Source: Methylophaga lonarensis MPL (GTDB taxonomy: Bacteria; Pseudomonadota; Gammaproteobacteria; Nitrosococcales; Methylophagaceae). From it: a stretch of DNA of 46,962 nt. The DNA lies in contig NZ_APHR01000024.1 of the NCBI RefSeq assembly GCF_000349205.1, forward strand, positions 1 through 46,962, read 5' to 3'. The translations under genes were made by a program, and so were the position numbers. Positions 8,019-16,254 of this stretch are shown one piece after another. The number at the start of each line of letters is the position of its first letter. The first letter of the stretch is position 1. The notes under the pieces are model-generated. The model made no database searches. It was given only the letters and a program-made list of their open reading frames with translations, and was not told the origin of the DNA.

Positions 8019-9893
8019 ATGTACGAACAACAATCCCATGCGCTGTTAAACAGCATTCTCAATCAGATTGAACCTGAGTTCATCAAGCAGGATTTGCGAT
8101 ATTTTTATACTCGCCTCGGCGCTAACTTTTATGCCATCCATTCCTTGTTTGAACGGCTTTACGGACAGCGTGATGACTTTGCTGAGCAAGCCCAGCGACT
8201 GGTTGAAACCATGGCCCGGCAATACATTCGTCGCGGTCCGGAATTACGGGCTAGAGATATTGAAAGAGAACAGGATTTCAACTGGTTTCTCAGCCAAAAA
8301 TGGGTCGGCATGGCGCTCTATAGCAATGGTTTTGCCGAAGACCTGCAAGGGGTGCGTCAACATCTGCATTATCTTCAGGAGCTGGGAGTTAATCTGGTGC
8401 ATATCATGCCAATCATGCAGTGTCCTGAAGGGCGCAGTGATGGTGGCTATGCGGTTAGTGATTTCCGGGAGGTTGATCCACGGGTTGGCACACTGGAGGA
8501 TTTAAATCAGCTGGCCGATGAAATGCGTCAGCGAGATATGTTACTGGTGCTGGACGTTGTGCTGAATCACACTTCAGATGAGCACGAGTGGGCACAAAAA
8601 GCGCGTGCAGGTTATCCACCTTATCAGTCTTACTATTACACCTTCGAGAATCGCCATGTTCCGGATATGTTTGAACAAAGCATGCCGGAGGTATTTCCTG
8701 AAACTGCGCCAGGTAACTTCACCTGGGATGAGCACATGCAGCGATGGGTCATGACGGTGTTCAATGAATATCAGTGGGATTTGAATTACAGCAACCCAGC
8801 GATTTTCATTGAAATGCTCGATGTCATTCTGTTCTGGGCCAATCAGGGTGCAGACATATTGAGGCTGGATGCCGTTGCCTTTCTCTGGAAAAAAATCGGC
8901 AGCACCTGTCAGAACGAACGGGAAGCACATCTAATCTTGCAGCTATTCAAAGATTGCTGTCAGGTGACCGCTCCCGGCGTTTTATTCATTGCTGAAGCGA
9001 TTGTTGCGCCGGTTGAGGTGATCAAATATTTCGGCGAGGACGCGGTCATCGCCAAGGAATGCGAAATTGCCTACAACGCGACCTTTATGGCCCTGATGTG
9101 GGACGCGGTGGCCACCAAAAATACCCGGCTGTTGGAACAGGGCCTGAAAAGCCTGCCAGGAAAACTGGATCGGGCGACCTGGCTCAACTATATACGCTGC
9201 CATGATGATATTGGCCTGGGATTTGATGATCGTGACATCGCATTGGCCGGCTATCAGCCTCAGGAACATCGTCGTTTTTTGATTGATTATTTTCTCGGAC
9301 GCTTTGATGCGTCACATGCCAGGGGATTGCCATTTGGTCAGAATGAACGTACCGGAGACACCCGTATTTCAGGCTCGTTGGCATCACTGATTGGATTGCA
9401 ATATGCCATTGAATCCGGCGATCTGGCCGCCGAAGATGCGGCTGTCAGACTGGTTTTGCTGCTGCACAGTCTGGTACTGAGTTTTGGTGGATTACCGCTG
9501 CTGTATTACGGCGATGAGCTGGGTACCCTCAACGATGACAGTTATCGCGAAGACCCAAGCAAAATGAACGATTCGCGCTGGGTTCATCGACCCAAAATTG
9601 ACTGGCAGCGGGCAGAGCGACGTAATACACCGGGTACGGTTGAGTTTCGGATATTCACAGCATTAAAAAATATGATTGCCGTGCGCAAGGAAAACAGCGT
9701 ATTTGCTGATCTGAATAACCGGCAATTGCTGGATACCTCAAACCCGCATCTGTTTGTATTTGAACGTTATCAATTGACCCAGGGCAGTGAACCGGTGCTG
9801 GTGGTGAGCAATTTTGCCGATAGACCCCAACAGCTTGAGCTGGCAGAGATTCCCGCTGGTCTCAGCATTATCAGGGACGACTGGTGGATTTAA
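8019..9893 (+). CDS. ams: Amylosucrase (GH13), C-terminus cut by apparent frameshift
   Basis: A GH13 enzyme that uses sucrose to extend an alpha-1,4-glucan and releases fructose. The catalytic triad is visible: nucleophile D284 in LRLDAVAF, acid/base E326 in FIAEAIVAP, and D396 in YIRCHDDIGLG, all matching the Neisseria amylosucrase motifs. The open frame stops after 624 residues (DDWWI). Reading on from 9887 in the -1 frame gives 28 more residues, DLISG...PAYGYYWLSHV, stopping at 9973, which matches the expected final beta-strand of the family. The restored protein is about 651 residues, the normal length. One missing G (TGGGAT written as TGGAT) explains the break; no slippery heptamer is present. 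The restored end overlaps the convergent DCC gene by 14 bases. Confidence 0.9.
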   Translation: MYEQQSHALLNSILNQIEPEFIKQDLRYFYTRLGANFYAIHSLFERLYGQRDDFAEQAQRLVETMARQYIRRGPELRARDIEREQDFNWFLSQKWVGMALYSNGFAEDLQGVRQHLHYLQELGVNLVHIMPIMQCPEGRSDGGYAVSDFREVDPRVGTLEDLNQLADEMRQRDMLLVLDVVLNHTSDEHEWAQKARAGYPPYQSYYYTFENRHVPDMFEQSMPEVFPETAPGNFTWDEHMQRWVMTVFNEYQWDLNYSNPAIFIEMLDVILFWANQGADILRLDAVAFLWKKIGSTCQNEREAHLILQLFKDCCQVTAPGVLFIAEAIVAPVEVIKYFGEDAVIAKECEIAYNATFMALMWDAVATKNTRLLEQGLKSLPGKLDRATWLNYIRCHDDIGLGFDDRDIALAGYQPQEHRRFLIDYFLGRFDASHARGLPFGQNERTGDTRISGSLASLIGLQYAIESGDLAAEDAAVRLVLLLHSLVLSFGGLPLLYYGDELGTLNDDSYREDPSKMNDSRWVHRPKIDWQRAERRNTPGTVEFRIFTALKNMIAVRKENSVFADLNNRQLLDTSNPHLFVFERYQLTQGSEPVLVVSNFADRPQQLELAEIPAGLSIIRDDWWI

Positions 9894-9973
9894 TCAGTGG
9901 CCAGGCACCTGAACAGTTCGGTGGCAATCTGGTGATACCGGCTTACGGTTATTACTGGCTTAGTCACGTCTAA
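9887..9973 (+). other. Out-of-frame remainder of the amylosucrase C-terminus
   Basis: In the -1 frame relative to ams, codons from 9887 to a TAA at 9971-9973 encode DLISG, then a short linker, then LVIPAYGYYWLSHV. This continues the amylosucrase C-terminal domain without gap or overlap, so it belongs to the same gene and marks a one-base deletion in the G run at 9886-9887. Confidence 0.8.
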
Positions 9974-10367
9974 CCTGACACCCACAAGCATCGGGATGTT
10001 TGAACCAGCGTGATATCGAATGACGATACCTTGCAAACAAACGGTAGCCTATATCTGCACCGTGTTTGATGACAGGCCAACGCAAAATGACCAGCCAGCG
10101 ATGTTTGTTGACCAGTTGCCAGGCACTGACGGTGACATCCAGTCCGTAAATCATTGTGCCGTTGTTCAGTTTGCCATGCAGTCGGCGATCCGCTTCGACA
10201 GGATCAATGTCAGGATAGCGATCAGCAAAATCATCGGCATGAATATCTTCAAAGCAAATACGTCCGGCCGCATCAAGTTGCATGAGTTGGATGATTTCCC
10301 GCATGCACAGAGCGCAACGGCCGTCATAGAACAAAGTCAGTTGATGTGTTGACATAACGTTTATCAA
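9960..10367 (-). CDS. Thiol-disulfide oxidoreductase-like DCC family protein (DUF393)
   Basis: A 135-residue small protein with the family signature LTLFYDGRCALCMREI near the N-terminus, containing the CxxC pair CALC that follows the DGxC motif of DCC proteins. The remaining sequence (FEDIHADDF, then a DVTVSAWQLV segment and a basic C-terminus) fits DUF393 length and order. The family is predicted to have a thioredoxin-like fold; no reaction is proven. The start may be the second Met (MSTHQ), four codons in. It is divergent from the CRY-DASH gene, separated by 79 bases. DCC proteins are often found near photolyase-type genes, but that is general recollection, not something this sequence proves. 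Confidence 0.82.
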   Translation of the reverse strand: MINVMSTHQLTLFYDGRCALCMREIIQLMQLDAAGRICFEDIHADDFADRYPDIDPVEADRRLHGKLNNGTMIYGLDVTVSAWQLVNKHRWLVILRWPVIKHGADIGYRLFARYRHSISRWFKHPDACGCQVRRD

Positions 10368-10446
10368 GAACCTTTTTTATCTGTCAGTAGTCATGAATGC
10401 TTGTGCGCGACCTTTTTGGTGGCCGATGCTCAATGGATACCCCTAA

Positions 10447-11769
10447 ATGACCCAAACTGGACTGTTCTGGTTCAATAATGATCTGCGATTGCATGATCAA
10501 ACGGCACTTTGGCAATTAGCTAACCGGGTTGACCGTTTAGTATGCGTTTTTTGTATAGACCCTGAATGGCTTAAGCCCAATGGCCTGAATAGTCGAGCCA
10601 TGGGGCAGCAGCGCTATCGGTTTTTGCTGGAATCCTTGGCTGATTTGCAAGAAGCACTGACCGATCTCGGTCAAACGCTTTTAGTGCTTGAGCAGCGACC
10701 TGTGGCGGCGATCAGTCAATTGATTGAACAGCATCAGATCAGCCATGTCGGCCGCAGCGCTCATCCCGGCATATACGAACAGCGACAGTGGGCGACTTTG
10801 CAGCGAAGCTTTCCCGGAACCCGGTTTCTGGAAACGGATACTTTCACTTTGTTTCACCGTGAAGACTTACCCTTTGCCATTGACGATTTGCCAAAAAGCT
10901 TCAGCCAGTTTCGCCGCAAGGTAGAGACGCTGCAGGTGCCTGCTGCACAAAAGGCAATGACTTATTTACCATCGCCGCCACCGCTTGAATTTACATCGAT
11001 TCCGCAGCAGCAAGCAGCGTTGAATACGCTGTTCAAAGGCGGTGAGCGAGCGGCGTTGACACATCTTGGCAATTATTTTTCCAGCGAAGCTGCATCAAGC
11101 TATAAACAAACGCGGAATGCACTTGATGGCTGGCTTAATTCAACCCGTTTTTCGCCGTGGTTGGCCAATGGCAGTTTGTCGGCACGCTACATTCACAGTT
11201 GTCTGCGTCAATATGAACGTCTGCATGGGGCGAATGATTCAACGAAGTGGATTTTTGTTGAGTTGTTATGGCGAGAGTATTTTCAGTGGTATGCCATCCA
11301 ACATGGCTATCGCTTGTTTACCCCGGCAGGTATCACGCAAAAACCGGTGCGTTGTTGTTTTTATCCTGAGCGTTATCAACGCTGGTGTCATGGCAATACG
11401 CCTTATCCACTGGTCAATGCCTTGATGCATGAGCTGAATGAAACCGGCTACATGAGTAATCGTGGTCGGCAGATTGTTGCCAGTGCCTTTATTCACGAGT
11501 TGCGCATGGACTGGCGCTATGGTGCTGCTTATTTTGAACAGCAACTGATTGACTACGATATGGCGTCCAACTGGGGTAACTGGCAGTACATTGCAGGTGT
11601 TGGTGCGGATCCGCGTGGTGGTCGACATTTCAATCTGGAAAAACAAACACGCGAGTATGATCCTGACGGCATCTTCATCAACAAGTGGCAGGGTGGCGAG
11701 GGCAATCAACCGCTGGATTCACTTGATGCTGCTGACTGGCCAATCATGCCGCCTCGCCCTCGTTCATGA
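10447..11769 (+). CDS. Cryptochrome DASH family photolyase
   Basis: A 440-residue FAD protein of the photolyase/cryptochrome superfamily. It opens with the photolyase alpha/beta domain ([13 protein letters not shown]). The FAD-binding domain carries [36 protein letters not shown] and [19 protein letters not shown]. The last segment, with NWGNWQY and the [11 protein letters not shown] tail, is characteristic of CRY-DASH, where Tyr replaces the second Trp of classical photolyases. CRY-DASH proteins repair pyrimidine dimers, best in single-stranded DNA, and some may signal. The active-site Glu of ELLW and the Asn near FAD N5 are present. The ATGA overlap with the next photolyase-like gene implies a bicistronic unit. 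Confidence 0.9.
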   Translation: MTQTGLFWFNNDLRLHDQTALWQLANRVDRLVCVFCIDPEWLKPNGLNSRAMGQQRYRFLLESLADLQEALTDLGQTLLVLEQRPVAAISQLIEQHQISHVGRSAHPGIYEQRQWATLQRSFPGTRFLETDTFTLFHREDLPFAIDDLPKSFSQFRRKVETLQVPAAQKAMTYLPSPPPLEFTSIPQQQAALNTLFKGGERAALTHLGNYFSSEAASSYKQTRNALDGWLNSTRFSPWLANGSLSARYIHSCLRQYERLHGANDSTKWIFVELLWREYFQWYAIQHGYRLFTPAGITQKPVRCCFYPERYQRWCHGNTPYPLVNALMHELNETGYMSNRGRQIVASAFIHELRMDWRYGAAYFEQQLIDYDMASNWGNWQYIAGVGADPRGGRHFNLEKQTREYDPDGIFINKWQGGEGNQPLDSLDAADWPIMPPRPRS

Positions 11770-13226
11770 AGCCCGTGGTCAATATTGTCTGGTTCAAGCG
11801 CGATCTGAGACTTGCCGATCATGAACCGCTTGAACAAGCTTGCCTGCAACAGGAGCCGGTGCTGCTTTTGTACATTTTCGAACCCATGCTGTTGAACGAT
11901 GCTCACTATGATGAGCGACACTGGCGTTTTGTCTGGCAATCGCTGCAAGACATGCAGCAGCGGCTGGCAGCGTTCAATGCACAGTTGTGCATTGTTCAGG
12001 GGGATGTGTTGCAGGTGATGGCAGGGCTTAACGAAAAATACACTGTCCGGCGCATTTTCTCTTCTCAGGAAGTTGGATTGCTCAATACCTTTGAGCGTGA
12101 TCGAAAGCTGGCGCAATGGTGTGAACAGCACGCCATTGACTGGCATGAAGCAAACTATGCAGGGGTGATCCGTGCGGCAAAGCATCGCCATGACTGGGAT
12201 AAGGTCTGGCATGTGCGTATGCGAGCTCCCCAGCAACAGCCAAGCTTGACCAGTGCTCGTTTTGTCAGCATCCAGCAACAGTTCACACCTCCTGCATCAT
12301 GGACAGGTGTCGATGCAAATATGCAAATTGGCGGTGAAACAGCAGCACTTGGGGTACTTGAGGATTTTTTTGCTGAACGAGGCCAACACTATCACCGACA
12401 TATTTCATCACCCGAGCTAAGTCGTGACAGTTGCTCTCGGCTGTCGGCTTATCTTGCCTGGGGTAATTTGAGCATGCGGACGGTGTATCAGCGCTTACTC
12501 GAGGACTGGCATCGACCCGGCTGGCGCAGAGCGCTTGCAGCATTGGCGTCGAGATTGCACTGGCATTGTCACTTCATTCAAAAATTTGAAAGTGAAACGT
12601 CCATGCAACTGCGCCCCGTCAATCATGGATATATTGATTTTCCTTACCGTGACCGGGATGAATGTCAGCAGGATTTAATCGCCTGGAAATCTGGGCAAAC
12701 CGGCTATCCACTGATTGATGCCTGTATGCGCTGTCTGCAACAAACCGGCTATCTGAATTTTCGCATGCGAGCGATGCTGGTGAGTTTTTTGTGTCATCAC
12801 CTGAATATAGACTGGCGATTTGGCGTCGAGCATCTAGCGGCCTTGTTTCTCGACTTTGAACCGGGCATTCATTATCCGCAGTTTCAGATGCAGGCGGGCG
12901 TGACCGGCACCAATACCATTCGCATTTATAACCCGGTCAAGCAGTCCCAGGAACATGATGCACAAGGCGGCTTTATTCGTCGGTGGTGTCCGGAATTGTC
13001 TGCCTTGCCGGATGACTTGATTCATCAGCCCTGGCAAATGACCGAAATGGAGCAGTTGATGTGGAATGTGCTGCTCGGCGAAGACTACCCAAAGCCGATG
13101 GTTGATTTACAGGCCAGTGGCCGAGCTGCAAGAGAAAGGCTATGGTCGTATCGAAACCGGGCGGATGTCAGACAGGACAGCCAGCGAATTGTTCAGCGAC
13201 ATGTCCGCCCTGACCGTCGGCGATGA
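11766..13226 (+). CDS. Photolyase/cryptochrome family protein with non-canonical active site
   Basis: A 486-residue protein with an N-terminal photolyase domain ([16 protein letters not shown]) and a C-terminal FAD-binding domain ([31 protein letters not shown]). Aligned by eye with E. coli PhrB, several key positions differ: Glu274 is replaced by R263 (SRLHWHCHF), Asn341 by F332 (TGYLNFRMR), Asn378 by G367, Trp382 by P371 and Trp384 by F373 ([12 protein letters not shown]). The CRY-DASH protein encoded just upstream keeps most of these. It is probably a member of a separate subgroup; comparison with the NewPHL and other minor classes would place it. Repair, signalling or another flavin role are all possible. 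It is coupled by ATGA to the CRY-DASH gene. Confidence 0.8.
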   Translation: MKPVVNIVWFKRDLRLADHEPLEQACLQQEPVLLLYIFEPMLLNDAHYDERHWRFVWQSLQDMQQRLAAFNAQLCIVQGDVLQVMAGLNEKYTVRRIFSSQEVGLLNTFERDRKLAQWCEQHAIDWHEANYAGVIRAAKHRHDWDKVWHVRMRAPQQQPSLTSARFVSIQQQFTPPASWTGVDANMQIGGETAALGVLEDFFAERGQHYHRHISSPELSRDSCSRLSAYLAWGNLSMRTVYQRLLEDWHRPGWRRALAALASRLHWHCHFIQKFESETSMQLRPVNHGYIDFPYRDRDECQQDLIAWKSGQTGYPLIDACMRCLQQTGYLNFRMRAMLVSFLCHHLNIDWRFGVEHLAALFLDFEPGIHYPQFQMQAGVTGTNTIRIYNPVKQSQEHDAQGGFIRRWCPELSALPDDLIHQPWQMTEMEQLMWNVLLGEDYPKPMVDLQASGRAARERLWSYRNRADVRQDSQRIVQRHVRPDRRR

Positions 13227-13253
13227 GCAATATCATTCGTTGTTGCCCTGCAC

Positions 13254-13259
13254 TATAAT
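13254..13259 (+). promoter_or_regulatory. Possible -10 element before the antiporter gene
   Basis: A perfect TATAAT lies about 37 bases upstream of the preferred antiporter start. No convincing -35 hexamer is present at 16-18 bases upstream, so this is a weak promoter call. Confidence 0.3.
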
Positions 13260-13295
13260 CACCGGGACTGATTTTCTGCTGATAAAGGAATGTAT

Positions 13296-14261
13296 ATGTG
13301 GTTGCCCCTGGCTGCGGTAGTGCTGGGTCTGGTTCTGCTGGTTTGGAGTGCTGACAGGTTTGTCGATGGTGCCGCTGTAGTGGCACGTCATTTCAATATG
13401 CCGCCTTTGCTTATCGGCATGGTTATTCTCGGTTTTGGTACCTCTGCCCCTGAAATGGTGGTGTCTGCATTTGCCGCCGTGCAGGGAAACCCCGGTTTGG
13501 CACTGGGTAATGCCTATGGTTCCAATATTGCCAATATTGCCTTAATCATTGGTCTGGTTGCCTTTATCAGTCCTTTGCAAGTGCATTCGAATGTAGTTAA
13601 GCGCGAACTGCCAATTTTACTGGTCATTACCCTGTTTGCGGCGGTGCAACTGATCAACGGTCAGCTATCACGCTGGGATGCGCTGGCATTGCTGGTGGTG
13701 TTTGCCGGTTTGATGGTGTGGAGCGTCTGGCAGTCCAGACAATCTGGTGATGAACTTGCGCTGGAGATTGAATCAGAAATTGCAGCAGCAGAAAAAGTAT
13801 CTGTCTCGTCGGCGCTGGCCTGGTTGCTGGCGGGATTGATGCTGTTGATCCTCAGCTCCAGAATGCTGGTCTGGGGCGCTGTCGAAACAGCAGAACTTGC
13901 CGGTGTCAGCGACCTGGTGATCGGTCTTACCGTGGTGGCAATTGGGACATCCTTGCCTGAACTCGCGTCTTCACTGGCAGCCTTGAGGAAGGGCGAACAC
14001 GATATGGCGCTGGGCAATGTGATTGGTTCTAACCTGTTCAATACCCTCGTTGTTGTGGGCATAGCCGGTATGATTCATCCACTGGCAGTGCCATCCGAGG
14101 TTTTGACACGCGACATGCTGGTCACCGGCTTGTTAACGCTGTTGCTGTTTATTTTTGCTTACCGGAAAAAACGGCAAATTGGCCGCTGGCAAGGGCTGTT
14201 TTTCCTGTTGGCATTTGTCTCGTACACAAGTTACCTCATCATCAGTCAGATGGTCTGGTAG
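13296..14261 (+). CDS. Calcium/sodium antiporter (CaCA family, YrbG-like)
   Basis: An inner-membrane cation exchanger of about 321 residues with roughly ten hydrophobic segments. The two inverted CaCA repeats are clear: GFGTSAPEMVVSAFAA with GNAYGSNIANI in the first half, and AIGTSLPELASSLAA with GNVIGSNLFNT in the second. The acidic residues of these alpha-repeats bind the transported ions. I prefer the ATG at 13296: the AAGGA at 13285-13289 is 6 bases before it, whereas the ATG at 13290 directly abuts that ribosome binding site. E. coli YrbG is the familiar homologue; ion preference cannot be read from sequence. The mscS-type gene follows after 12 bases, probably in the same transcript. Confidence 0.92.
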   Translation: MWLPLAAVVLGLVLLVWSADRFVDGAAVVARHFNMPPLLIGMVILGFGTSAPEMVVSAFAAVQGNPGLALGNAYGSNIANIALIIGLVAFISPLQVHSNVVKRELPILLVITLFAAVQLINGQLSRWDALALLVVFAGLMVWSVWQSRQSGDELALEIESEIAAAEKVSVSSALAWLLAGLMLLILSSRMLVWGAVETAELAGVSDLVIGLTVVAIGTSLPELASSLAALRKGEHDMALGNVIGSNLFNTLVVVGIAGMIHPLAVPSEVLTRDMLVTGLLTLLLFIFAYRKKRQIGRWQGLFFLLAFVSYTSYLIISQMVW

Positions 14262-14273
14262 AGGACTTTTGTG

Positions 14274-15137
14274 ATGCTCGAAGCACTTGAAATGCTCTGG
14301 CAACAATACAGCGATCTGTTATTAACGGTGAGCGGAAAAATATTGCTGGTGTTGCTGATCTTGTATGTCTGTTCGGTCATTTCCAGACTGATTCGACGTG
14401 CCTTCAGAAAAGCCAACTATCGATTGGGTGCTATCGATCCTCTGGTGGTTAGTCTGATCAGCTCAACGCTGGGCTATCTGGTGTTTGTGATCGGGATTCT
14501 GATCATTCTGGATATGTTCGGCTTTAATACCACCAGCATTATCGCTTTACTCGGTGCGGCCGGTCTGGCCATCGGACTGGCACTGCGCGATACACTGAGC
14601 AATATCGCCGCCGGGATTATGTTGTTATTTCTTCGGCCTTACCGCATTGACGATTTTATTGAATGTGGCGGTATCAGCGGCAGAGTCAAGGAAATTGGCC
14701 TGTTCACGACCATTTTACAAGCGCGTGATGGCTTATTTGTGTCCATACCTAATAGTCGCTTGTGGGGACAGCCATTGATCAATTTCACCCGCAATGGGCG
14801 GCGAAGAATGGAGATCAACATTGGTATTTCCTACAGTGATTCGATTGAAACAGCGATTGAGGCATTATTGAATATCGCCAGACAGCACCCGGATGTCATG
14901 GAAGATCCGGCACCACAGGCATTTGTCACCGAAATTGCTGATAGTGCTGTTAATCTGCAATTACGTGCCTGGGCACCGGTGGATGTATTTTGGGAGACTA
15001 GCTGGGCACTGACTAGAAGTGCCAAGGAAGCCATTGAAGCTGCGGGCTTAACTATTCCATTCCCACAACGTACTATCAGTATGAATCCGCCGGTGGCGGA
15101 GTTAAACCCGGTCGAGCCAGCGGAAAATCGGCGCTAG
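14274..15137 (+). CDS. Small-conductance mechanosensitive ion channel (MscS family)
   Basis: A 287-residue channel of the MscS superfamily, which opens on membrane tension after hypo-osmotic shock and releases solutes. Three hydrophobic segments are followed by the pore-lining helix rich in Gly and Ala (LLGAAGLAIGLALRDTLSN) and the beta-domain segment YRIDDFIECGGISGRVKEIG and a cytoplasmic alpha/beta vestibule. The ATG at 14274 follows a GAGG-like site at 14262-14265; the GTG at 14271 is less likely. Length matches E. coli MscS (286). Its closeness to the sucrose genes and cation antiporter fits osmotic adaptation, though co-regulation is not shown. Confidence 0.93.
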   Translation: MLEALEMLWQQYSDLLLTVSGKILLVLLILYVCSVISRLIRRAFRKANYRLGAIDPLVVSLISSTLGYLVFVIGILIILDMFGFNTTSIIALLGAAGLAIGLALRDTLSNIAAGIMLLFLRPYRIDDFIECGGISGRVKEIGLFTTILQARDGLFVSIPNSRLWGQPLINFTRNGRRRMEINIGISYSDSIETAIEALLNIARQHPDVMEDPAPQAFVTEIADSAVNLQLRAWAPVDVFWETSWALTRSAKEAIEAAGLTIPFPQRTISMNPPVAELNPVEPAENRR

Positions 15138-15192
15138 ACCTACGTCACAAACAGGCAGAGTTGGCTGGCAATAGACACAAAGCGAGGGCACG

Positions 15193-16254
15193 ATGCGACA
15201 TTATAACGGTTTGATTGTATTGGCATTGCTGACCTTGTTAACCGCATGTGGCGAACAGCAGTCCACACCTGAACCTTCGCAATTACGTACAGTTCAGCTA
15301 TATCAGGTCACCCAGCAATCATTTGCAGCAGAACGGCATTTTGTCGGTCAGGTGGATGCCGTCAGCACCGTTGATTTGGCCTTTCAGGTGGGAGGTAAAC
15401 TTGAACGTTTGCCGGTGCAGCATGGACAAATTGTGCCCAGCGGTCAGTTGATTGCCGCTCTGGACCCGCAGGATTTCCAGCGTCAGGTGCGCGAAGCCCA
15501 GTTGCAGATGGAGCAGGCCCGCAAGGATTTGGAACGTGCCAGACCGTTACGCGAAAAGGGCTACGTCACACCCTCTGAACTTGATATGTTGCAGTCCGCT
15601 TATGATCTTGCCAACGTCACCGTAGAAAATGCCGAGCGTAACCTCTATTACGCGCGATTGCTGGCACCGTTTGATGCGCTGGTATCAAGACGACTGGTTG
15701 AGCAGTTCAGTAGTGTTCAGGCCGGAACACCGATTGTCAGGGTGCAAAATGTCAACGAGTTACGCGTGCATATTCACGTACCCGAGCAGCTGATTCAATC
15801 TTCTCTGGGGATTGAAAACTACGATATTTTTGCCGAGTTTGAAGAGGCTGGCCAACAGATACGTTATCCATTGACTTATCGGGAACATCAAACTGAAGTT
15901 GATGCAGTGACGCAAACCTATCAGGTCACTTTCACGTTGCCAATGCCGGAGAGTCTGACAGTGTTGCCTGGTATGACTCTCAGGGTTGTGGCAGCTTTGC
16001 GAGGTGAACGAATCGGACAAACAATGGTGATGATTCCGCTCAGTGCTTTGGATAGTCGTAATCCCAATGAGCTACGAGTCTGGATCTACAATCCTGACAG
16101 CGGTGAAGTACAGCCAACGGCTGTCAGCGTTGGTGAAATTCGTTCCGAGCAACTCGAAGTTCTGGATGGACTTTCAGGTGATGAGACCATCGTCATGGCA
16201 GGTCATGCCCATCTATACCCCGGTCAGCAGGTTAGACCTTTTCAGGGGTTTTAG
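15193..16254 (+). CDS. RND efflux periplasmic adaptor (lipoprotein)
   Basis: A 353-residue membrane-fusion protein that links an inner-membrane RND pump to an outer-membrane channel. It begins with a lipoprotein signal ending in the lipobox LTAC, with C19 as the lipidated residue. The order is typical: a lipoyl-like half (DLAFQVGGKLERLPV, then QLIAALDPQDFQRQV), an alpha-hairpin (about residues 95-145), the second lipoyl half (LLAPFDALVSRRLVEQFS), then beta-barrel and membrane-proximal domains. It overlaps nothing but abuts the pump gene directly: stop at 16252-16254, next ATG at 16255. No outer-membrane factor is encoded here, so it may share a TolC-like protein encoded elsewhere. Confidence 0.93.
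   Translation: MRHYNGLIVLALLTLLTACGEQQSTPEPSQLRTVQLYQVTQQSFAAERHFVGQVDAVSTVDLAFQVGGKLERLPVQHGQIVPSGQLIAALDPQDFQRQVREAQLQMEQARKDLERARPLREKGYVTPSELDMLQSAYDLANVTVENAERNLYYARLLAPFDALVSRRLVEQFSSVQAGTPIVRVQNVNELRVHIHVPEQLIQSSLGIENYDIFAEFEEAGQQIRYPLTYREHQTEVDAVTQTYQVTFTLPMPESLTVLPGMTLRVVAALRGERIGQTMVMIPLSALDSRNPNELRVWIYNPDSGEVQPTAVSVGEIRSEQLEVLDGLSGDETIVMAGHAHLYPGQQVRPFQGF

Noticed and set aside
9880-9895. Programmed -1 frameshift in amylosucrase
   Set aside because: The site lacks an X XXY YYZ slippery heptamer and no strong hairpin follows; a missing G is simpler.
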